From NCBI GenBank assembly GCA_029204225.1, contig CM055106.1:39149827-39213826 (forward strand): 64,000 nucleotides of DNA, in the 5' to 3' direction. The position numbers and the translations under genes are program-made. Of this stretch, positions 58,017-64,000 are shown one piece after another. This DNA is from Diphasiastrum complanatum. Its lineage: Eukaryota > Streptophyta > Lycopodiopsida > Lycopodiales > Lycopodiaceae. The notes beneath the pieces were generated by a model. The model saw nothing but the letters and a program-made list of their open reading frames with translations. It was not told where the DNA came from and did no database searches. Position 1 is the stretch's first letter. Each line of letters opens with the position of its first letter.

Positions 58017-58440
58017 ATGACGCGGACCAAGCAAACTTCACGAGGCCACCCTAGTGGAATACCAATCTCAGGAGCGGGACATGGAAGTCCACAACCACCA
58101 TCTCGTCCACTACCACCTCCTCCTAGGCCAAGGAGTAGAAGAAGAGACCCACCTTGGCTCAAGGATATTCGAAAGCTATAGAAGACAAATAATCTTTTGA
58201 TTCCAAAAGCTCACATACAGAGATCCATCAGGCAGGTTACAAGAAGTCTATCTGTAGATGTGAGATGGACGGTAACGGCAATTGAGGCGCTGCACACTGC
58301 ATATGAGGATTTCCAGGTGAAATTTTTTTCAGATACTGTTGTTGCAACTGTCCATGCCAAGAGGGTGACCATCATGCCCAAGGATTTCAACATTATGTTC
58401 AAGCTTCAGGACGCATATGACAAATTTGTAGAATACTTTA
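58017..58440 (+). CDS. H3-like histone domain of gene C
   Basis: About 140 codons. Kept from H3: Arg2-Thr3-Lys4-Gln5-Thr6 of the tail, an alpha-N-like WLKDIRK segment, NLLIPKA, an Arg after the alpha-1 region, TAIEALHTA.EDF of alpha-2, and HAKRVTIMPKD. Lost: Lys9/Ser10 (Gly-His instead), the Lys14-Lys27 tail (replaced by a Pro/Gly/Arg-rich stretch), and most of alpha-1 and alpha-3 identity. The length (core about 95 residues) suits an intact fold. The short divergent tail and divergent core resemble centromeric H3 variants as a class, but shared residues do not allow me to place it. Confidence 0.7.
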
Positions 58441-58957
58441 GACCTGCTCCCTCCTCTCCTCCAAAACAAGATTCAGAGAGGAGAAAACGAAAGCAATCTC
58501 AACCATCTCGGCTTGTTATTCGTATACAGAACGAGAGTGTTTCAAAAAAGAGGAGGTATCTTGACCTCCAAATAAAGCGAGAGATTTTTCCAAGCCATCT
58601 CCTCTGGATGAAATTCTTACTTCTAGGCATTCTCCTCCCAATTCTCCTCCTAAGTCTCCTTCTCCTTCTCCCAAAACTCCATCTTTACCTTCTCCTGCTA
58701 AATCTTTCTCTCCTAATAAATCTCCTCCGCCTACCCCCATAAATATTAGTTTCTCTCTACCTGTTCTAGGAAATGATTTAGATGATTTTGTTAATATAAA
58801 GGTAGAATCAATTTTGAATGACAATTCTTTTTTTGGTTTATCTGTATTACTTCCGTCACCCCCTGCACTTGCCTTTGTAAATACTCCTCAATATGTACAG
58901 TATGACCAATTGTTGAACACGTATCTTAAAGGTTTAGGTCCTTGATACAGTTTTAGG

Positions 58958-59942
<985 letters not shown>

Positions 59943-60192
59943 GTAATCTTCGATTAATAACTTTAAATTGTGTTTTTGTTTATTTCTAATTCAAATTAAT
60001 ATTAACTGATCTTTGATTAATTACATTTAACCGTGTTTATGTTTTTTTTATTTTTTTTAGTTTAAATGCCCGAAGGTCTCCCCAATGGAGATAATGCACA
60101 ACCTTTGCCACAACCAATTCAAACATGCGACATTAGTTCACTTAGATGTGTTGCAGCAAAGCTTCGATTAGATCATCATCTGAACATATCCA

Positions 60193-60724
60193 AATATGCC
60201 AAGACAAGGACAATACAGACCAAGGCAATGAAGACCAAAAATACAACCGATATATACGAGACATCAACAAGGGCAAGCGTTGATTCGATATCTGATTGTA
60301 GTGGTCACTGGAGTTCAAGTGACTGAAGATCTCCCCAATGGAGATAATGCATTTCCTGTAGGAGACAATGAATCTTGTTATCGAAAACTCATATTATCGA
60401 GTTGCAATTACATCGTGTTTTGCGCCATGGAAATGAAGATCGTAGAAATGAAAGAGCCTCATAGAAAAAGTGGCTCATATATTTTCAAAAATGATGTATA
60501 CAAAAAATTGTATTACATAATACAAAATTCCATAGTTTATAATCTATGGATCTTCATTTTTGATGGATGTTCCAATGTCTTTGCATTTTATATGCTCTTA
60601 CTGCCTTACTCTTACTTGCACAAGAGAAATTGTTTTAGTTAATATATTTTATGAAACCGATTCACTTAGAAATAGAAAAAAAGGAATATTTTTATATGGC
60701 ATAGCGTAACTTTACACCATTCAA
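60193..60724. other. Between genes C and D
   Basis: A second copy of GA(A/T)CTCCCCAATGGAGATAA at 60328 repeats the gene C end at 60072, so part of the last exon may be duplicated. Otherwise AT-rich with no recognisable gene; the frame 60280-60642 has no motif. Confidence 0.4.
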
Positions 60725-61875
60725 TCAAAATTGATAGCATTGAGGTAGATCAAATTGCAACATGTCTAGTTCTGATCGAATGTGATTGAGACACCAATCT
60801 TCCTCGACCTTGACCATTGCAAGAATGTTGTCATTTCTTTTCACTGTTATCTGAAGTTGCTCTTGAGGGTTTATACCAAAATCTTGATCAAGTGGCTTCC
60901 AAACATTTTTGCATTTAATCCATCCTCTATAATACAACAACAAAGTGAGCATTTGTTTTTCGATGTGATATCTAAATGTCATGGATGAGTAACATATTCT
61001 GCACTCAACTTGCTGATTTTGTTTTGTATCCCAACCATCATTCAATAGCTCAACGATTATGTCAGCACTCAAGTCCTTACAAATAAACATTGTTTTCGTT
61101 CTCCGAACATTGCATTTGGAAAAAAAATCAATAAAAATTGTAAATGGTAGATACCAACTTAATCTATTATTCTTTGATCCAGCGCTACATTTTAATATAC
61201 TTTGAATATCAATATATAGCCTAGATCAAAACTTTCTGAAATTTCTGCATCAGGAGAAATCAAAAAATCTGGTAGAGGATATGGCTCTAATCTACCACCT
61301 AGACCATTTTTATCAGGGGAATAGGTGTGATCATAAAAAAAAGCTCCTGACTCTAAAAGTGATTTTGAAGAACGACCTTTATATTGTAAAATACTGATAT
61401 CCGAATGTATGACATCGATTATTCCTATAATTGATTGAACTGTTTGCCATTCAACAAAATTTGATGGATACATATATGCAAAACCAACAAAAACATCTCA
61501 AGGAAAATATAATTAAAAGAAAATGCTAACTCTAAAGAAATTGAGTCTGAAAACTTACAATTGCATTTCCTTCTATCATTTTGATTCAGATCATGAATGT
61601 TGAGCTCATTGTGAAGATAAGCATGATGAACTAAAACTTCCGTGATAGATTGACCGACATGTGATACTTTAAAATCCATTATTCTGCCTTTCCAAGAGCT
61701 TCTATTTATGTTATCCGATCTTTTTCTTTTTCGAAATGAGCCTTTTGTAGAGGGATGCATTAAGATCCATTGATATTTTTGATATATTCTTGGTATCCAT
61801 TGATCTTCTGCAGTTTTTTCATTACAAATATTGATTGCATCAATGGTTCCTCTTGGTCTCTGATTATGTGTAGCC
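60725..61875 (-). CDS. Cassette gene D: unknown protein, nearly intact, two exons
   Basis: Start ATG at 61875 (MATHNQRPRGTIDAINICN). Exon 1 contains EDQWIPRIYQKYQWILMHP, STKGSFRKRKRSDNI, GRIMDFKVSHVGQSITEVLV and ends RRKCN. Intron 61440-61558 (GTAAGTTTTC ... AAACAG). Exon 2: SIIGIIDVIHSDISILQYKG, SLLESGAFFYDHTYSPDKNG, RLEPYPLPDFLISPDAEIS, SFDLGYI, one extra T near 61208, then KCSAGSKNNRLSWYLPFTI, MFICKDLSADIIVELLNDG, VECRICYSSMTFRYHIEKQ, NVWKPLDQDFGINPQEQLQI and LNHIRSELDMLQFDLPQCYQ. About 345 residues, one frameshift, no stops. It has a Cys pair (CRIC) and a basic N part. No family recognised. Confidence 0.5.
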
Positions 61876-62312
61876 ATTAGTTGAAAATACGAGTACGCAA
61901 GCTAAGAACGGAGAGAATGTAGAGATTGCGAGATAAACCTAAGAATTACATTCCAAAATAAGAGATAGAATGAAAAAAATGAGAGGTATACCTATGAATG
62001 ACAAGAAGTTCCTAAACTACAAGGATTAGTTAATCACAGTTTATGACCATTGACATCAAATCAACCTCGAGTGAACAATGACGGGTAGCATAAGAGTATT
62101 CGGGCAGTAACTGTGGTCCAATCACAATTGTTTGTTCTACCCGGCGGGATATTTGAAAATCACGAAAATTTGGCCAGGAAAGTTAAATACAATTTTTGTC
62201 TGTCAACCACTATTACAGTTCGTCACAGATGGACACCATTCATTGGGACACATAAGCGTTGAAAGTGTGCGAAGTCAAAAACAACATCTTGACAAAGGGC
62301 CCATTTTGAGTT
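61876..62312. other. Right edge of the cassette, no gene seen
   Basis: Upstream region of gene D and AT-rich sequence to the LTR. Contains CTACCCGGCGGGATA (palindromic CCCGGCGGG-like) at 62137 and CTGTCAACCACTATTACAG at 62198. No inverted copy of these at the left edge (53873), so no terminal repeat is established. Confidence 0.4.
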
Positions 62313-63214
<902 letters not shown>

Positions 63215-63219
63215 GCCCA

Positions 63220-63873
63220 CTAGGTAAGGCTTGGCCAAGAGCTTGTCAAAGCATCCTTGTGATCAAGGTGCTCATGAGCTTTGACTTCTTCTCGAATCTC
63301 AATTACTATCTTTTCGAGTGTCATAGCTGGATCCTTTGCTAGTAGCATTCGGGTTGTCTGGAAGGATCTTGGTAAAGCTCTTAATAGGTAGGTAAGCTGC
63401 TTCTCTACTGATACTGCATTCTCTGTCCCGGAATTGTATAATGAGAGATACAGATCCTTCATCATTCTGATAAAGGAGGTGAGGTCTTTGGCATCCCATT
63501 GTAGATTTGTCAACTGATCTTTGAGAAGCATGATCTGATTGCACGATTTTGTCTGAAATCTTGTGAATAAAGTATCCCACATCTCTCTTGCTTTAGAGAG
63601 TGTAGCCAGGTCAAGAGTCAGGCTATCTTCGATGCATGATGACAACATGGCTACTGCCTTGTCATTCTTCTCTCTCCATTCGCGTAGCTCCTTGCCTATA
63701 GTTATCGACATCCCCTCGGTGCCGTCTACCCAGAGAAATAATCCTTCTCCCTTTAGTATAAGAGAGGTCTTGACCTTCCATGCTAGGAAGTTAGATCTTA
63801 ATGAGTCAAAGATTGTATAGATCTTTGATTGTATACTGCTTATTGAAGCCATTGCTATGAAGTGTGTTCTCAC
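63220..63873 (-). pseudogene. Copia C3 gag, cut by the LTR
   Basis: Same family as C1 and C2. In-frame Met upstream; natural start probably MASISSIQSKIYTIFDSLR (63852). Then FLAWKVKTSLILKGEGLFL, VDGTEGMSITIGKELREW, LSSCIEDSLTLDLATLSKA, MWDTLFTRFQTKSCNQIM, LTNLQWDAKDLTSFIRMM, QLTYLLRALPRSFQTTRM and LDHKDALTSSW. No stop in over 200 codons, the best gag of this family here. It stops where the LTR begins, before the zinc knuckle. Confidence 0.85.
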
Positions 63874-63948
63874 TTGTTAATGGTTCTTTGTCTTGAGTGC
63901 TTGGCCTCATGGATCTGATAGCTTTGTGGCTATGTCAGACTATGACAA

Positions 63949-63960
63949 GCTCTAATACCA
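63949..63960 (-). promoter_or_regulatory. C3 primer binding site (one mismatch)
   Basis: Minus strand TGGTATTAGAGC, one base after the LTR end CTCATCA; differs from TGGTATCAGAGC at one position (C to T). Confidence 0.85.
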
Positions 63961-63961
63961 C

Positions 63962-64000
63962 TGATGAGAAATCAGGCTCTGTAACGAAATGAAACGAAAT
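63962..64000 (-). repeat. C3 5' LTR, end only
   Basis: First 39 bp (plus strand TGATGAGAAATCAGGC, then AACGAAATGAAACGAAA) of an LTR that leaves the window. The pentamer-like CGAAATGAAA words match the C2 LTR near 41085-41095. Confidence 0.8.

Overview
This window looks like repeat-dominated nuclear DNA of a land plant. Evidence: plant-type Ty3/gypsy and Ty1/copia LTR retrotransposons with tRNA-Met primer sites, spliceosomal introns with GT/AG borders, long CT/GA and CA microsatellites, telo-box-like AAACCCTA motifs, and hAT and LINE remnants. I cannot name the species. I see no tRNA or rRNA genes, no operons, and no clearly intact conventional host gene. LAYOUT. 1-6 kb: a probable copia-like LTR end and decayed coding stretches of unknown identity (minus strand), plus a LINE reverse-transcriptase relic (plus). 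7.3-9.1 kb: a hAT transposase pseudogene (minus). 9.2-14 kb: mostly non-coding with microsatellites. 14.0-31.7 kb: Ty3/gypsy element G1 (minus), LTRs at 14955-15768 and 31121-31696 (truncated), with a copia element (21022-27046, minus) inserted between its RNase H and integrase. G1 landed in a fragment of a second gypsy family (G3). 31.7-40.0 kb: G3 remnants (minus): integrase, an overlapping second RNase H, and a post-pol ORF, split by element G4 (35353-39820, plus, 5-bp duplication CTCGA). 40.0-44.7 kb: a plus-strand copia element truncated in pol, whose gag holds a 682-bp solo-LTR-like insertion (duplication GCTAC). 44.7-53.9 kb: gypsy element G2 (plus), whose integrase holds a 1101-bp LTR-like insertion (duplication AATCA). 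53.9-62.3 kb: an unusual cassette of four intron-bearing, unrecognised or chimeric genes. 62.3-64 kb: an LTR carrying a 272-bp AG microsatellite, then a minus copia gag with its primer site and LTR end. MAIN POINTS. (1) The gene at 58017-60192 begins with a histone H3-like protein (H3-type first residues and an exact H3 L2-loop motif) and continues through a proline-rich linker into a Ulp1/C48-type cysteine protease domain. It sits with three unknown genes, and at least eight copies of a roughly 70-bp inverted-repeat module lie between and inside these genes. This resembles a large DNA transposon of a type I cannot name, and is the best candidate for an undescribed system. (2) Three divergent gypsy families here carry a long ORF downstream of integrase. 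The G1 and G2 versions share recognisable domains, and short GC-rich repeats occur both before gag and just before this ORF. (3) G3 has a second RNase H-like ORF that starts in a TAATG overlap with the integrase stop. Most retroelement genes are dead, with stops, frameshifts and lost catalytic residues, many fitting C-to-T decay.
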